From an uncultured Oscillospiraceae bacterium (GTDB lineage Bacteria; Bacillota_A; Clostridia; Oscillospirales; Oscillospiraceae), in assembly GCA_944387745.1 (NCBI GenBank), contig CALXGD010000027.1, positions 1 to 13,621 of the forward strand: 13,621 bases of DNA, written 5' to 3'. The position numbers and the translations under genes are program-made. Below, one piece after another: positions 13,144 through 13,621 of the stretch. Below the pieces are notes generated by a model. The model searched no databases. It had not been told where the DNA came from and saw nothing but the letters and a program-made list of their open reading frames with translations. The stretch's first letter is position 1, and each line of letters starts with the position of its first letter.

Positions 13144-13548
13144 ATGTATAAGAGAAAGAAGCGTTATTTTTATGGCACCGGCCGTCGGAAGTCCTCCGTG
13201 GCTCGGGTGCATCTGTTCCCCAACGGCACCGGTTCCATCACCATCAACGGCCGTGACATCGATGATTACTTCGGCCTGGAGACCCTGAAGCTTCTGGTCC
13301 GCCAGCCCCTGGTCGCCACCGAGCAGCTGGGCAAAGTGGACATCGTGGCCACTGTCACCGGCGGCGGCGTCACCGGCCAAGCCGGTGCGATTCGCCACGG
13401 TGTGGCTCGCGCCCTGCTGCTGGCCAATGAGGAGTACCGCCCCACCCTGAAGGCAGCCGGCCTCCTTACCCGTGACCCCCGTATGAAGGAGCGCAAGAAG
13501 TACGGCCTGAAAGCCGCGCGGCGTGCTCCTCAGTTCTCCAAGCGCTAA
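13144..13548 (+). CDS. rpsI: Ribosomal protein uS9 (S9)
   Basis: A 134-residue S9, a small-subunit protein whose C-terminal tail reaches the P-site tRNA. Motifs are [56 protein letters not shown] and [20 protein letters not shown], ending in the invariant [28 protein letters not shown] with its C-terminal SKR tail. The ribosome binding site is weak (TAGGTAGACGATC before the ATG), consistent with translational coupling to rplM, whose stop is 17 bases upstream. A strong terminator ends the operon 13 bases after the stop. Confidence 0.97.
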   Translation: MYKRKKRYFYGTGRRKSSVARVHLFPNGTGSITINGRDIDDYFGLETLKLLVRQPLVATEQLGKVDIVATVTGGGVTGQAGAIRHGVARALLLANEEYRPTLKAAGLLTRDPRMKERKKYGLKAARRAPQFSKR

Positions 13549-13561
13549 AATGTTTCAAATT

Positions 13562-13594
13562 ATCCCGGAAAACCTCGGTTTTCCGGGATTTTTC
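13562..13594 (+). terminator. Intrinsic terminator of the rplM-rpsI operon
   Basis: ATCCCGGAAAACC (13562-13574) pairs exactly with GGTTTTCCGGGAT (13577-13589), giving a 12-bp stem with a CTCG tetraloop, followed by a T5 run (13589-13593). Confidence 0.92.
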
Positions 13595-13621
13595 TATCTA
13601 ATTGTTCTAAACTTGTTTTTT

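Noticed and set aside
1..13621. CRISPR arrays, tRNA or rRNA genes, prophage or defence genes
   Set aside because: No regularly spaced repeats, no cloverleaf-like segments and no recognisable defence or phage proteins were seen; the only mobile-like items are the partial HTH gene and the fold-back repeat.

Overview
The window (about 13.6 kb, moderately GC-rich) looks like chromosomal core DNA of a low-motility-signal, GC-rich Clostridia member, most like the Oscillospiraceae/Flavonifractor-type gut Firmicutes. This is an inference from the gene set (SepF, DivIVA, YlmH, DnaD- and DnaI-type replication proteins, DUF896, DegV), the strong AGGAGG-type ribosome binding sites and the protein sequences. 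No rRNA, tRNA or CRISPR was seen.

Region by region: (1) 1-358, the start of a small helix-turn-helix protein gene running off the left edge on the minus strand, with a long imperfect palindrome in front of it. (2) 359-2406, a cell-division cluster yggS/ylmE - sepF - divIVA, as in the Bacillus ylm-divIVA cluster but lacking ylmG. The sepF frame carries an in-frame TAG at codon 15, between the membrane-targeting helix and the FtsZ-binding core; this is the most striking thing in the window. (3) 2502-4938, a LysR-type regulator divergent from a D-2-hydroxyacid dehydrogenase, each bounded by a terminator. (4) 5019-6168, ylmH (normally part of the ylm cluster, here about 2.7 kb further on with its own promoter) followed by a DUF896 protein. 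(5) 6179-8523, a DegV-family lipid-binding protein and an AI-2E/PerM-type membrane protein. (6) 8549-10585, a tightly coupled dnaD-like/dnaI-like helicase-loading pair. (7) 10656-12413, minus strand: a divergent F420 gamma-glutamyl ligase-family protein and a TtcA-type tRNA thiolation enzyme, separated by a MITE-like fold-back element whose end supplies the ttcA stop codon. (8) 12565-13594, the ribosomal protein operon rplM-rpsI with a perfect-consensus promoter, a structured leader and a strong intrinsic terminator.

The genes are mostly housekeeping: division-site assembly (SepF, DivIVA, with the PLP-homeostasis protein YggS and the RNA-binding YlmH), replication restart/initiation (DnaD/DnaI) and translation (TtcA, L13, S9). 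I found no defence system or clearly novel multi-gene system. The items most worth a second look are the sepF nonsense codon, the operator-like palindrome beside the HTH gene, the repeat that shapes the ttcA 3' end, the F420-ligase homologue without visible F420 partners, and the DegV protein with altered ligand-site motifs.
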